A stretch of DNA of 35,062 bases from CANQBR01 sp964641395. GTDB taxonomy: Bacteria; Bacillota; Negativicutes; Acidaminococcales; Acidaminococcaceae. The notes beneath the pieces were generated by a model. That model ran no database searches. It had not been told where the DNA came from and was given only the letters and a program-made list of their open reading frames with translations. The first letter of the stretch is position 1; each line of letters starts with the position of its first letter. The translations under genes were made by a program, and so were the position numbers. Shown here piece by piece: positions 1 to 9,372 of this stretch. Location of the stretch: positions 1 through 35,062 of the forward strand of contig CAZXKQ010000020.1 in assembly GCA_964641395.1 (NCBI GenBank), in the 5' to 3' direction.

Positions 1-12
1 GCGACAAAACAG

Positions 13-52
13 ATTGCAGGCGGGCCAGCTTTTGGCTGAGCAGCCTGCAATT
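13..52 (-). terminator. Probable terminator after mnmA
   Basis: A 9-bp inverted repeat (ATTGCAGGC at 13-21 against GCCTGCAAT at 43-51) lies downstream of mnmA. Read on the minus strand, the hairpin is followed by a short T-rich stretch (TCTGTTTTG). A second inner pairing, CCAGC with GCTGG, strengthens the stem. No gene can be supported in 1-148. Confidence 0.6.
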
Positions 53-148
53 CCTCATAGTTTCACTTGCCGACGGCGGCGGGCTCAATCCTGCACCCTG
101 TCCTCCAGGCTGGCAAGGCCGTTCCCTAGGCTGGAGATAGGGGCGAGG

Positions 149-1240
149 CTAGCGAGGGGTGGCGCAGATGGTGCCGCCGCCCAGCACCCGCCCATCCTGG
201 TAGAGCACCAGGGCCTGGCCCTTGGTAAGGGCCCGTTGGGGGGCGGTGAAGCGGACTAGGAGCCGGCCGGAGGGCAGCAGCTGGGCTGTGGCCGGCTGTT
301 CCGGCTGCCGGTAGCGGGCCTTGGCCAGCACCTGGCGGGGCTGCCGCCAGTCGCCGCCGGCGATAAGGTTGACGTCTTCCGCCTGGGCCTCCCTGCCGTA
401 GAGGCCGGCAGCCTCACAGAGCAGCACCTGGTTCTTCTCCACGTTTAACTCTTGCACGTAGAGGGGGGCCGGCAGGGCCAGGCCCAGCCCCTTACGCTGG
501 CCTACGGTGTAGCAGATCAGGCCCCGGTGCCGGCCCAGCACCCTGCCCTGGCTGTCCACAAAGTCACCGGGAGGGTAGCTATGGCCCCGATAGCGGCAGA
601 TGAAGTCTGCATACCTGCCCTCAGGGACGAAGCAGATGTCCTGGCTTTCCGGCTGTTGGGCGTTGACGAAGCCCTGGGCGGCGGCCAACTGCCGCACCTG
701 GGCCTTGGTAAGCCCTCCCAGGGGAAAGAGGACCCGGGCCAGCTGGGCCTGGTCCAGATTGTAGAGGACGTAGCTCTGATCCTTGGCCCCGTCCCGGGCC
801 TTGGCCAGGTAGTAGCGGCCCTGGGCTGGATCCCAGCCCCTCTGGGCGTAGTGGCCGGTAGCTATATAGTGGCAGCCTAGCTCTGCGGCAGTCTGAAAAA
901 GGGCGTGGAACTTTAGGTAGCGGTTACAGGCGATGCAGGGATTGGGGGTGCGGCCGGCCTCGTAGGCGGCCACGAAGGGCTCTATCACCTGCTGTCTGAA
1001 GTCGGCGGCTAGATCCACTACGTAGTGCTCTATCCCCAGCCTCTGGCAGACGGAGGCGGCGGCCTCCCGCAGTTCGCTGCCGCAGCAGCTGCTATCTAGT
1101 ACGGAGCCGCCGATGTCCTCGTTGTGGAAGAGGCGCATCGTGACTCCCACGCAGCGGTAGCCGGCCTCCTGTAGCAGCAGGGCGGTGACGCTGGAGTCTA
1201 CGCCGCCGCTCATGGCCACCAGCACCGTCTTCTCAGCCAT
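149..1240 (-). CDS. mnmA: tRNA-specific 2-thiouridylase MnmA
   Basis: Cytoplasmic enzyme that inserts sulfur at C2 of the wobble uridine (U34) of tRNA-Lys, -Glu and -Gln, using ATP and a persulfide relay. The 363-aa length is normal for the family. The PP-loop SGGVDSS is at residues 11-17. The first catalytic cysteine lies in NPCIACN (C102) and the second in the ESQDICF motif (C203). The C-terminal beta-barrel domain is present. The ATG overlaps the end of hydE by 8 nt, so the gene is translationally coupled to and probably cotranscribed with hydE. The assignment is secure; the pairing with a hydrogenase maturase is the unusual part. The sulfur donor (IscS/NifS type) is not in the window. Confidence 0.96.
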   Translation of the reverse strand: MAEKTVLVAMSGGVDSSVTALLLQEAGYRCVGVTMRLFHNEDIGGSVLDSSCCGSELREAAASVCQRLGIEHYVVDLAADFRQQVIEPFVAAYEAGRTPNPCIACNRYLKFHALFQTAAELGCHYIATGHYAQRGWDPAQGRYYLAKARDGAKDQSYVLYNLDQAQLARVLFPLGGLTKAQVRQLAAAQGFVNAQQPESQDICFVPEGRYADFICRYRGHSYPPGDFVDSQGRVLGRHRGLICYTVGQRKGLGLALPAPLYVQELNVEKNQVLLCEAAGLYGREAQAEDVNLIAGGDWRQPRQVLAKARYRQPEQPATAQLLPSGRLLVRFTAPQRALTKGQALVLYQDGRVLGGGTICATPR

Positions 1241-2291
1241 GGGCCGCCTCCTGGGGGCCCTTGACGTCTCCCCGGGCGGTTACCACCTGGTAGCCTGCCA
1301 GCCGCACCCTGGCCTCTAGACAGCCTCGGCACTGGGCCGCCTCCTCCCCTGTACAGATCTTGCCGCTGTACAGCTGGTAGAGGGTGCGCACGGGGACGGG
1401 GGACAGGTTGGGCATCACCACGTTGGCCCCGGCCTGGAGGCCCAGCTCCCGGCCGTTAGGGGCGATGGTGCCCAGGGCGGTGGTGCTAGGCAGCAGGGCG
1501 TAGGGGAAGAGGAGGCGGAGGAGGGAGAGGAGCCGCAGGGTAAGGTCCAGGCTGCCGCTGGGGCAGTCCTTGAAGGGGGTGTCCGGGTGGTTGATGTAGG
1601 GCCCTATGCCGATCATGGCCGGCTGCAGGCTCTGTAAGAAGCGGATGTCTGCCAGCAGGTGCTGGGTGGTTTGGCCAGGGCTGCCCACCATGAAGCCGCT
1701 GCCTACCTGGTAGCCTAGCTTCTTCAGCTGGAAGAGGCAGTTTTTGCGGTGCTCCAGGCTGAGGGAGGCGGGGTGGAGCAGGCGGTAGTGCTGGGGATCG
1801 GCGGTTTCATGGCGCAGCAGGTAGCGGTCGGCCCCTGCCTCCCGCAAACGGCGGTAGCTGGCCTCCTCCCTTTCGCCCAAGGAGAGGGTGATGGCGCAGT
1901 CGGGGTAGAGCTCCCTGATGGCGGCCACGATGGCGCACATCCGCTCATCGTCGTAATAGGGATCCTCACCCCCCTGCAGCACGAAGGTACGGAAGCCCAG
2001 CCGGTAGCCTTCGGCACAGCAGGCCAAGATCTCCTCCTGGGTGAGGCGGTAGCGCCGGGCCTTTCGGTTGCCAGCCCGGATGCCGCAGTAGTAGCAGTCG
2101 TTCTTGCAGTAGTTGGTAAATTCAATCAGGCCTCGGAGGTAGACCTCCGTGCCGTAGATCTGCCGCCGACGTCTGTCGGCAGCCTGGGCCAGGGGGGCCT
2201 GGGCGGCCGGCTTCTCTATCAACTGGGCCAGTTCAGCGTCGGCCAAGTCTTGTTGGTTGGTTAATTTTTCGATAAGTTGGTTATAAGTCAT
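1233..2291 (-). CDS. hydE: [FeFe]-hydrogenase maturase HydE (radical SAM)
   Basis: Radical SAM enzyme needed to build the diiron subcluster of the [FeFe]-hydrogenase H-cluster together with HydF and HydG. The 352-aa length is typical. The SAM-cluster motif CxxxCxxC is C62-C66-C69, followed by a barrel carrying GGEDP, the usual SAM-contacting element. Near the C terminus, cysteines around ICTGEEAAQCRGC match the site of the accessory cluster that many HydE proteins carry. BioB and PylB are relatives; the GGEDP context and that cluster favour HydE. Its own promoter and a GC-rich hairpin lie upstream, and mnmA overlaps its 3' end. HydF, HydG and the hydrogenase are not in the window. Confidence 0.88.
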   Translation of the reverse strand: MTYNQLIEKLTNQQDLADAELAQLIEKPAAQAPLAQAADRRRRQIYGTEVYLRGLIEFTNYCKNDCYYCGIRAGNRKARRYRLTQEEILACCAEGYRLGFRTFVLQGGEDPYYDDERMCAIVAAIRELYPDCAITLSLGEREEASYRRLREAGADRYLLRHETADPQHYRLLHPASLSLEHRKNCLFQLKKLGYQVGSGFMVGSPGQTTQHLLADIRFLQSLQPAMIGIGPYINHPDTPFKDCPSGSLDLTLRLLSLLRLLFPYALLPSTTALGTIAPNGRELGLQAGANVVMPNLSPVPVRTLYQLYSGKICTGEEAAQCRGCLEARVRLAGYQVVTARGDVKGPQEAAHG

Positions 2292-2314
2292 AGCGCTCCT
2301 AATAACTCTAAGCC

Positions 2315-2345
2315 GGCCCCTTTTCCGCTGATAAGCGGAGGGGCC
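2315..2345 (-). other. Leader hairpin upstream of hydE
   Basis: A strong inverted repeat (GGCCCC at 2315-2320 with GGGGCC at 2340-2345, plus inner TCCGCT with AGCGGA) lies between the predicted promoter and the hydE start. The minus-strand transcript would carry it in the 5' untranslated region, ending about 25 nt before the ATG. It could stabilise or attenuate the message; it is not followed by a T run. Confidence 0.4.
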
Positions 2346-2390
2346 ACGGGCCAGTCTCTTCTGGCGGCAGTCGGGCCGCCTTTCCTTCCC

Positions 2391-2420
2391 ATTATACTAT
2401 ATTCACCTGGCCATAGTAAA
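2391..2420 (-). promoter_or_regulatory. Predicted sigma-A promoter of hydE-mnmA
   Basis: Minus strand: TTTACT (2420-2415), 18-nt spacer, TATAAT (2396-2391). The -10 box is perfect and the -35 is weak. Confidence 0.5.
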
Positions 2421-2479
2421 GCCATAGCCTGTGAGGATATGGTGAACAGCGGGGAGGGGGGCCGCCTAGAAAGGCAAAG

Positions 2480-2512
2480 AGGGTGCCAAGGCTGTTCTAG
2501 CCTCGGCACCCT
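2480..2512 (-). terminator. Probable terminator after proA
   Basis: A near-perfect 14-bp stem (AGGGTGCC-AGGCT against AGCCT-GGCACCCT) with a 5-nt loop sits 40-70 nt beyond the proA stop. The following minus-strand sequence is only moderately T-rich (CTTTGCCTTT). Confidence 0.65.
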
Positions 2513-2551
2513 GGGGTGGCAAACCTTGTAGGCGCTGGCAGGCTCTTGGGC

Positions 2552-3808
2552 CTAGCCCCTGACCTGGCCGCTGCCGTCGATGAGGTACTTGTAACTAGTC
2601 AGCTCTGGCAGGGCCATGGGTCCCCTGGCGTGGAGCTTCTGGGTGCTGATGCCGATCTCCGCCCCGAAGCCGAACTCGTTACCATCGGTGAAGCGGGTAG
2701 AGGCGTTGACGTAGACGGCGGCGGCATCCACTCCCAGTTGGAAGAGGCGGGCCTGCTGATAGTCCTGGGTGATGATGCATTCGCTGTGCTTGGTGCCGTA
2801 GGTGGCGATATGCTCCATGGCCTCAGCCGTATTCTCTACCACCTTTACAGAGAGCCGCAGGTCGCCGTATTCCGTGGCCCAATCCTCTGCCACGGCAGGC
2901 ACTACCTTGGCGCTGTAGCGGCACACTTCCGCATCTCCCCGGATTTCCACCCCGGCCTTAAAATAAGCGTCCAGCATAGGAGGGAGGAAGGCGGGGGCGA
3001 TGGAGCGGTGCACCAAGAGGGTTTCCATGGCGTTGCAGGTGCTGGGCCGCTGCACCTTGGCATTGAAGCAGACCTTCACTGCCAAGTCTATATCTGCAGA
3101 GGCGTCTACATAGGTGTGGCAGACCCCGGCCCCGGTTTCGATGACGGGAACCTTGGCGTTGCTCACCACGGCCTTGATCAGGCCGGCGCTGCCTCTGGGG
3201 ATGACCAGATCCACCAGGCCCTGGAGCTGGATTAGGTCCAGCACTGCCTGCCTGTCTGCCGTGTCTATTAGCTGGATGGAGGCGGCTGGCAGGCCGCAAC
3301 TGGCAGCGGCGGCCGCCAGGAGGCCGGTGACCACCTTGTTGGTTTCCATGGCTTCGCTGCCGCCTTTGAGGATGACGGCGTTACCCGCCTTCAAGCAGAG
3401 GCCGGCAGCATCAGCAGTGACGTTGGGCCTGGCCTCGTAGATGATGCCGATGACCCCCAGAGGCACCCTGATTTTGGTGAGCCGCAGGCCGTTGGGTCGG
3501 ACGCCGCCGCCGCAGACGGTGCCGACAGGATCCGGAAGGGCGGCTACCTGCCTCAGCCCCTCCGCCATCTCGGCCAACCTGCGGGGGGTGAGCTGCAGGC
3601 GGTCTAAAAAGGAGCTTTTCAGGCCCTTGGCCTGGGCGGCGGCCATGTCCCGCTGGTTGGCGGCCAGTATCTCTGCCTCATGTTCTAACAAGGCCTGGGC
3701 CATGGCCTGCAGGGCGGCGTTTTTAACGGCGGTGCCGGCCACCGCCAACCCTCTGGCGGCCTGCTGGGCTGCCATGGCCTTGCTCCTTACCAGTGCGTAG
3801 GTATCCAT
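2552..3808 (-). CDS. proA: Gamma-glutamyl phosphate reductase ProA
   Basis: NADPH-dependent reduction of gamma-glutamyl phosphate to glutamate-5-semialdehyde, the second step of proline synthesis. At 418 aa it is full length for the aldehyde-dehydrogenase-like ProA family. The stretch LGVIGIIYEARPNVT near residue 116, the KGGSEA segment and the catalytic-cysteine region around QRPSTCNAMETLL are all recognisable. It starts at the ATG 12 nt after proB stops, preceded by an AGGAGGGAG ribosome site, and is the last gene of obgE-proB-proA, followed by a hairpin terminator. Nothing in the reading frame looks abnormal. Confidence 0.97.
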   Translation of the reverse strand: MDTYALVRSKAMAAQQAARGLAVAGTAVKNAALQAMAQALLEHEAEILAANQRDMAAAQAKGLKSSFLDRLQLTPRRLAEMAEGLRQVAALPDPVGTVCGGGVRPNGLRLTKIRVPLGVIGIIYEARPNVTADAAGLCLKAGNAVILKGGSEAMETNKVVTGLLAAAAASCGLPAASIQLIDTADRQAVLDLIQLQGLVDLVIPRGSAGLIKAVVSNAKVPVIETGAGVCHTYVDASADIDLAVKVCFNAKVQRPSTCNAMETLLVHRSIAPAFLPPMLDAYFKAGVEIRGDAEVCRYSAKVVPAVAEDWATEYGDLRLSVKVVENTAEAMEHIATYGTKHSECIITQDYQQARLFQLGVDAAAVYVNASTRFTDGNEFGFGAEIGISTQKLHARGPMALPELTSYKYLIDGSGQVRG

Positions 3809-3819
3809 ACTCCCTCCTC

Positions 3820-4950
3820 CTACAGTATGACTAGGTCGTCCCGGTGGATGACCTCGTCAAAGTTCTTATGCCCTAGGATGGGCTCGATCTCGCTAGACTT
3901 GCAGCCCTTGATCAGGTCCAGCTCGCTGGCCGAGTAGTGGACCAGGCCCCTGGCCAGCTCCCTGCCTCCCTCGTCCAGGACGCTGATGGTGCTGCCTGGG
4001 TCAAAGCTGCCCTGGACCTTGGTGATGCCGGCAGGGAGGATGCTGCAGCCTCCTGCCTTATGGAGGGCCTTGACGCAGCCAGGGTCCACCGTAATGCCTC
4101 CCTGGATGCGGGCCCCGAAGGCCAGCCAGCGTTTGCGGAACTGGAGCCGGTTCTCCCTGCTGACGAAGAGGGTGCCTACCTCCTCCCCGGCCAGGATGCG
4201 GCTGAGGCCGTCCTTCACATTGCCGCCGGCGATGACCAGGTTGATGCCGCTGGAGGTGGCAGCCTTGGCCGCCTGGATCTTGGTAGCCATGCCGCCGGTG
4301 CCCCGCAGGCTGCCTACGCCTCCGGCACTGGCCTCGATCTCCGGGGTGATCTCCGTCACCAGGCTCACCAGCTTGGCCTCTGGGTGGGTTTGGGGATTGG
4401 CCTCGTAGAGGCCGTCCACGTCGGAGAGGATGATGACCAGGTCTGCATCGATGATGCCGGCTACCAAGGCCGACATATTGTCATTGTCCCCGATCTTCAA
4501 TTCGTCTAGGGCAATGACGTCGTTTTCGTTGACGATGGGGATGACCCGCTGCTTCAAAAGGGCCATGAAGGTGTTGCGGGAGTTGGTGTAGCGCTGCCGG
4601 TCCACGCTCTCCGCCTTGGTCAGCAGCACCTGGGCCACGATCTGGCCGTATTCGGCGAAGAGCTTCTCATAGGTGTGCATGAGGACGCCCTGGCCTACGG
4701 CGGCAGCTGCCTGCTTGCCGGGGATGGTGGCAGGCTTGCCGGGGAGGCCCAGCCTGTCCACCCCTACGGCCACCGCCCCCGAGCTGACCAGGATCATCTC
4801 CTTGCCCTGGTTCTGCAGATCCGCCATTTCCCGGGCCAGCCGGTCGATGCGGCTGAAGTTACGCTTGCCGTCGGGATAGGTGATGGTGCTGGTGCCCACC
4901 TTTACTACGATGCGTTTGGCCTTCAGCAAGGCCCTTCTTTCTTCCTGCAT
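3820..4950 (-). CDS. proB: Glutamate 5-kinase ProB
   Basis: ATP-dependent phosphorylation of glutamate at the gamma carboxylate, the first and normally proline-inhibited step of proline synthesis. The N-terminal amino-acid-kinase domain opens with VVKVGTSTI (about residues 15-23) and contains LVSSGAVAVG and VNENDVIA. A C-terminal PUA domain of roughly 90 residues makes up the 376-aa length, the two-domain form common in bacteria. It sits between obgE (14 nt upstream) and proA (11 nt downstream), so the three genes form one transcription unit. Obg-ProB-ProA clustering is common in Firmicutes. Confidence 0.97.
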   Translation of the reverse strand: MQEERRALLKAKRIVVKVGTSTITYPDGKRNFSRIDRLAREMADLQNQGKEMILVSSGAVAVGVDRLGLPGKPATIPGKQAAAAVGQGVLMHTYEKLFAEYGQIVAQVLLTKAESVDRQRYTNSRNTFMALLKQRVIPIVNENDVIALDELKIGDNDNMSALVAGIIDADLVIILSDVDGLYEANPQTHPEAKLVSLVTEITPEIEASAGGVGSLRGTGGMATKIQAAKAATSSGINLVIAGGNVKDGLSRILAGEEVGTLFVSRENRLQFRKRWLAFGARIQGGITVDPGCVKALHKAGGCSILPAGITKVQGSFDPGSTISVLDEGGRELARGLVHYSASELDLIKGCKSSEIEPILGHKNFDEVIHRDDLVIL

Positions 4951-4963
4951 GAGCTCATCCCCG

Positions 4964-6238
4964 TCAGTTGTTTTCCTTGTAGACGAAGACCATGTCCCGG
5001 ATGCGGACGGTGGCCCCCTCTTCTACGCCCTTTTCCTTTAGGGCTTCGTCTATGCCCAGCCGCTTCCAGATCAGCTGGAAGCGGTGGAGGGCTTCATCGT
5101 TGTCAAAGTTGGTCATGGCCACTAGCCGCTCGATGTTGCGGCCCCGCACCTCCCACTCGGTGTCGTTGCCGGTCACCACTTCGAAGCTGTCTGGGTCGAT
5201 GTCCTCGAAGGGGGCCAGATCCTCCTCGTCTTCTTCAGGCACGTACTGGCCGATTAACTCGTAGGCCTTGTACATCAGTTCACGCAGGCCCTCCCCTGTG
5301 GCGGCGCTGGCCTGGGTGATTTCGTAGCCCTTGCCCTCTACGTAGGCCTTGAGCCGGGCGTAATTTTCCTGGGCCCCTGGCAGGTCCATCTTGTTGGCCA
5401 CCACCAGCTGTTTGCGCCGGCCTAGCCGCTCGCTGTACTCCCGCAGCTCCAGATTGATTTTTTCAAAGTCGTCGATAGGATCCCGCCCGTCCACGGCGGC
5501 TACGTCGATGATGTGGAGGAGGACCTTGGTGCGCTCTATGTGGCGGAGGAAGTCGTGGCCCAGGCCCACCCCTTCGTGGGCGCCTTCGATGAGGCCGGGG
5601 ATGTCCGCCAGGACGAAGGAGCGCTCCTCGTCAATCCGCACTACTCCCAGCACCGGGGTCAGGGTGGTGAAGTGGTAGGCGGCGATCTCCGGCCGGGCGG
5701 CGCTGACCTGGGCGATGATGGAAGACTTGCCTACGGAAGGATAGCCTACCAGGCCCACGTCGGCCAGCAGCTTCAGCTCTAATTTCAGCCAGCGGTATTC
5801 TCCCGGCTCCCCCTTTTCGGCAAAGGTGGGAGCCCTGTTGGTGCTGGTGGCGTAGCAGGCGTTGCCCTTGCCGCCCCGCCCGCCCTTGGCGGCTACGTAT
5901 TCTTGGCCGTGCTCTACCAGGTCGGCAAGCACGGCGCCGCTGGCATCGTCCCGCACCAGGGTGCCCACCGGCACCTTTACGTAGACGGGAGGGGCCTGCT
6001 CCCCTGTGCAGTTCTTGCTAGCCCCCCTGCCGCCGGCCTTAGCGATGTATTTCCTCTTATAGCGAAAGTCGATCAGGGTGTTGAGGTTTTCGTCCGCCTT
6101 GAGGATGACGTCTCCTCCCCGGCCGCCGTTGCCGCCGTTAGGGCCGCCCTTTTCTACAAACTTCTCCCGGCGGAAGCTGCTCATGCCGTCCCCGCCATCT
6201 CCGGCTTCTACGTAAATGCGCGCTCTGTCGAAAAACAT
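4964..6238 (-). CDS. obgE: Obg family GTPase ObgE/CgtA
   Basis: Essential ribosome-associated GTPase involved in large-subunit assembly and stress control. Three domains are visible in 424 aa: the glycine-rich OBG fold at the N terminus (repeated GGxGGxGG), the G domain with GYPSVGKSS as P loop, DIPGLIEGA as switch II and NKMD as the guanine-specificity motif, and the C-terminal OCT domain (EVRGRNIERLVAMT onward). I chose the ATG at 6238, giving MFFDRARI, because it has AGGAG 7-8 nt upstream and matches the usual Obg N terminus; a longer frame upstream has no support. Confidence 0.96.
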   Translation of the reverse strand: MFFDRARIYVEAGDGGDGMSSFRREKFVEKGGPNGGNGGRGGDVILKADENLNTLIDFRYKRKYIAKAGGRGASKNCTGEQAPPVYVKVPVGTLVRDDASGAVLADLVEHGQEYVAAKGGRGGKGNACYATSTNRAPTFAEKGEPGEYRWLKLELKLLADVGLVGYPSVGKSSIIAQVSAARPEIAAYHFTTLTPVLGVVRIDEERSFVLADIPGLIEGAHEGVGLGHDFLRHIERTKVLLHIIDVAAVDGRDPIDDFEKINLELREYSERLGRRKQLVVANKMDLPGAQENYARLKAYVEGKGYEITQASAATGEGLRELMYKAYELIGQYVPEEDEEDLAPFEDIDPDSFEVVTGNDTEWEVRGRNIERLVAMTNFDNDEALHRFQLIWKRLGIDEALKEKGVEEGATVRIRDMVFVYKENN

Positions 6239-6291
6239 TATGCTCTCCTCTATCCTCGCTTTAAAGCACAGAAATACCAATAGATAACAAT

Positions 6292-6322
6292 ATTATACTC
6301 CCGAGAAGGGGTCTTAGGCAAG
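6292..6322 (-). promoter_or_regulatory. Predicted promoter of obgE-proB-proA
   Basis: Minus strand: TTGCCT (6322-6317), 19-nt spacer, TATAAT (6297-6292). It lies about 50 nt before the obgE ATG. The long spacer makes this tentative. Confidence 0.45.
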
Positions 6323-6400
6323 GAGGGATTTCTGCTAAAGCGGGGCCTATGGGGGAGTAGCAGCCCCTTATTAGCTCACGGCCACCCACCCTACAAGAAA

Positions 6401-6435
6401 GCCAGAGGAAACGTGTAACACACGCCTCCTCTGGC
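6401..6435 (-). terminator. Terminator after the DUF3298 gene
   Basis: A GCCAGAGGA / TCCTCTGGC inverted repeat with an inner ACGTGT/ACACG pairing lies about 105 nt past the stop of the 6541-7149 gene. T-rich sequence follows on both strands (TTTCTTG on minus, GTTTTTG on plus). The rest of 6281-6540 holds only the obgE promoter. Confidence 0.65.
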
Positions 6436-6540
6436 GTTTTTGATCAGTTTCACCAACAGGGCTTCCAGCCCCCTATGCCCCTTGCAGGGGGATTTTTTGG
6501 TCTAAAGCCAGCTGGCAGCCTGCCTAGGGACTGGCAGTCC

Positions 6541-7149
6541 TCACCTCTTGCTCCTAGGCAGCACTACGTAGGTGGTGCCTGCCGCGTAGGGCGCCAGTTC
6601 ATAGGGGGAGTAGACTAGCTTTACCGTGTCCGCGTCGATGATGAAGTCTTCGCTGAGCCGCTGGGCGCTGATGAAGACTTCCAGAGGCAGCCTGGCACCG
6701 CTTTTGCTCAACAGGGGGAGGCTGCCCTGCCGCAGCAGCGCATCCAAATCCCCCACCTTAGGCAGCTGGCAGAAGTCCTGGGGCTTCATCCTCTTTCCCC
6801 TCTGCCGGTCGTAGACCAGGCCCCGGGCGGTGTGGGTGGGGTGGGCCGCTCCTTGGAAGTAGTAGCTCAGATCCAGCTCCACGGCCACGTATTTTTCCTC
6901 TTCGTAGGCGATATGGCCTGTAATGTACCCTTCTACCCCCGCCTCTCCCAGGTAGGGCCGCATAAAGTCCGCCATCAGCTTGGTCAGGTCTTTCTCTATC
7001 CTCGCTGCTACCTTTTCCTGGGGGGAGCTCACCACCGGATAGGACAGGTGGAAGTTTTGCACCGTTTCCTGCCGCAGCAGCTCCTCTGCCAGGGCAGTGG
7101 AAGTGAGGCTGAGGACGAGGAGCAGGGCGGCACAGATTTTTTTAAGCAT
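6541..7149 (-). CDS. Secreted DUF3298/RsiV-like domain protein
   Basis: A 202-aa exported protein. Residues 1-19 (MLKKI, then a leucine-rich stretch ending TALA) form a clear Sec signal peptide with no lipobox cysteine after it. The mature part resembles the DUF3298 fold found at the C terminus of RsiV and PdaC proteins: the HPTHTARGLVYD segment followed by a RGKRMKPQDF loop, and a C-terminal VYSPYELAPYAAG signature. In RsiV this fold binds lysozyme; whether this stand-alone protein does so is not known. The start at 7149 is fixed by GGAGGAAAG just upstream and by the signal peptide. It appears monocistronic, with a terminator below it. Confidence 0.8.
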   Translation of the reverse strand: MLKKICAALLLVLSLTSTALAEELLRQETVQNFHLSYPVVSSPQEKVAARIEKDLTKLMADFMRPYLGEAGVEGYITGHIAYEEEKYVAVELDLSYYFQGAAHPTHTARGLVYDRQRGKRMKPQDFCQLPKVGDLDALLRQGSLPLLSKSGARLPLEVFISAQRLSEDFIIDADTVKLVYSPYELAPYAAGTTYVVLPRSKR

Positions 7150-7230
7150 GATCTTTCCTCCGACACAGGAGGCCCTAGGCGCCAGGCCGTCGGCTGAACG
7201 GGCCCGGCTGCCCAAGCGGGCGGCTCCGGT

Positions 7231-7268
7231 AAAAAAAGGCCTGACGCAGGCTGGGGCCCGCCTCAGGC
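7231..7268 (-). terminator. Intrinsic terminator of the uvr-rubredoxin operon
   Basis: Minus strand: a GCCTGA / TCAGGC stem (7268-7263 with 7244-7239) encloses further GC pairs and is followed by seven T residues (7237-7231). It ends the rubredoxin transcript and separates it from the DUF3298 gene. Confidence 0.75.
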
Positions 7269-7292
7269 AGAGGCTGCAGTGACTGGCAGCCC

Positions 7293-7454
7293 TCACTCCT
7301 CAGGGGAGAATTCGTCTTTGCCTACGCCGCAGAGGGGGCAAACCCAGTCCTCCGGTACGGCTTCCCAGGCAGTACCCGGAGCTACGCCAGAGGCCTCGTC
7401 CCCTACTTCCGGATCGTACACATAACCGCATACGTTGCAAACATACTTAGTCAT
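7293..7454 (-). CDS. Rubredoxin
   Basis: A 53-aa one-iron electron carrier. It has both rubredoxin knuckles: YVCNVCGYVYDP at the start (CxxCG) and VCPLCGVGKDEF at the end (CPLCG), with the conserved aromatic residues between. In anaerobes such proteins pass electrons to rubrerythrin, superoxide reductase or rubredoxin:oxygen oxidoreductase. The ATG has AAGGAGG 8 nt upstream. It lies 53 nt after uvrC on the same strand and is followed by a strong terminator, so it is probably read from the uvr operon. The partner oxidoreductase is not in the window. Confidence 0.95.
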   Translation of the reverse strand: MTKYVCNVCGYVYDPEVGDEASGVAPGTAWEAVPEDWVCPLCGVGKDEFSPEE

Positions 7455-7507
7455 TAGCCTTCCTCCTTATCCCGTGCTGTGGCGGACCTGCCGCCCTCAG
7501 TCCTATT

Positions 7508-9372
7508 CTATTTCAAGGAGCGTCTTTTGTCAACAAGGTCTAAGTGGAAAAAATCCAGCAAGGACTGGGCGGCAGCCCTGTTCATCGCCGGCACCGCCGC
7601 CAGTTCCTCCAGGCTGGCGGCCTTCATCTGCTCCAGGGTCTTGAAGCGCTTCCACAGCTCCTGCCGCCGCTTAGGCCCTATCCCCTCCACATGGTCCAGG
7701 ACGGAGCTGAGGTTCCGCTTGCTCCGCAGCTTGCGGTGGAAGGTGATGGCGAAGCGGTGGGCCTCGTCCCGCAGCCGCTGGATTAGGTGCAGGGCCGCCC
7801 CCTCCCTGTCCAGCAGCAGGCTTTCTGCCTGATGGGGGAGGAAGAGCTCCTCCTCCCGCTTGGCCAGGCCCACTACAGGCACGTCGTCCAGGCCCAGGCC
7901 CTGCATGACGGCCAGGGCCGAGCTGAGCTGGCCCTTGCCCCCGTCTATCACCACTAGGTCGGGCAGGTCCTCGTAGTCCTTATAGCGGCGGTAGACCACC
8001 TCCTGCATGCTTTTAAAATCGTCCGGCTTGCCTTCGGCGCTTTTGATCTTGTACTTGCGGTAGTCCTTCTTGCTGCTGCTGCCGTTGCGGAATACCACCA
8101 TGGAGGCCACCGTCTCCCTGCCCTGGGTGTGGGAGATGTCGAAGCAGTCCATCCGCCCCAGCGGCCTCTCCAGGCCCAGGGCCTGGCGCAGTTCTTCGGC
8201 GGCCGCCTCCCCGTCCTCCGGCTCCGGCGAGCCGTTGCGCCACCGCTCCTCTAACAGCTTGCCGGCGTTGGCCTGGGCCAGTTGGAGCAGCTCCCTCTTG
8301 GTGCCCCGCTGGGGCTGCAGCAGCTCTACCTTGCTGCCCCGCTTCTGGCTCAGCCAGCGCTGGATGAGCTCCCGCTCTTCCGGCTGGGGCAGGACGGGGA
8401 GGACGATCTGCTTAGGCAGGGAGGCCGCCCTGTCGTAGTACTGTTTCAGGAAGGCGGCTATGACCTCCTCCTCCCCCTCTTCGGCCGCCGCCAGGGGTAG
8501 GAAGAACTTGTCCCGGCCTAGGAGCCGGCCGCCGCGGACGAAGAAGAGCTGCAGGCAGAGGCCGCTGTGATCCTGGGCCAGGCCCACTACGTCCAGGTCC
8601 CCCTGGTCGCTGGCGGCAGCCTGCTGCTGCTGGTTAAGGCGGCCTAGGGCGGCTAACTGGTCCCGCAGCCGGGCTGCCTCTTCAAAGTCTAGGTTGGCCG
8701 CCGCCTCCTGCATGGCCAGGCGCAGCTCCCTCTCCACCTCTCCTCCCCGCCCTTCCAGCACCCAGGCCACCTGGGAGCAGAGCTTGCGGTAGTCCGCCTG
8801 GGAGATGAGGCCGGCGCAGGGGGCCAGGCAGCGCTTGATGTGGTAGTTGAGGCAGGGCCGGCCCTGCTGCATGGTGCGGCAGCTGCGCAGGGGGAAGAGC
8901 TGGCGCAGCAGGCGTACCGTGCCGTGCATGGCCCCTACGTCTCCGTAGGGCCCGAAGTAGCGGGCCCCGTCCCTGCTCTGCCGCCGTACCACTAGCAGCC
9001 GGGGGTAGTCTTCCTGGAGGGTGAGCTTCAGGTAGGGGTAGGCCTTGTCATCCTTCAGCATAATGTTGTAGCGGGGCCGGTAGCGCTTGATCAGGTTGCA
9101 CTCCAGGATCAGGGCTTCCACCTCGCTGGCGGTGACGATGGTCTCAATGCTGGCCACCTTGCCCACCATGGCCCGCACCTTGGGGCCGTGGCTGGCCAGG
9201 TTGCGAAAGTAGCTCCGCACCCGGTTCTTCAGCACCACCGCCTTGCCTACGTAGATCACCTTGCCGGCGGCATCGTGCATCAGGTAGACCCCGCTCTGCT
9301 CCGGCAGCACCGCCAGGGCCTGGCGCACTGCTTCCGGCCACTGCTGCCGCTCCTCTAAGGGCAGGCTGTCGG

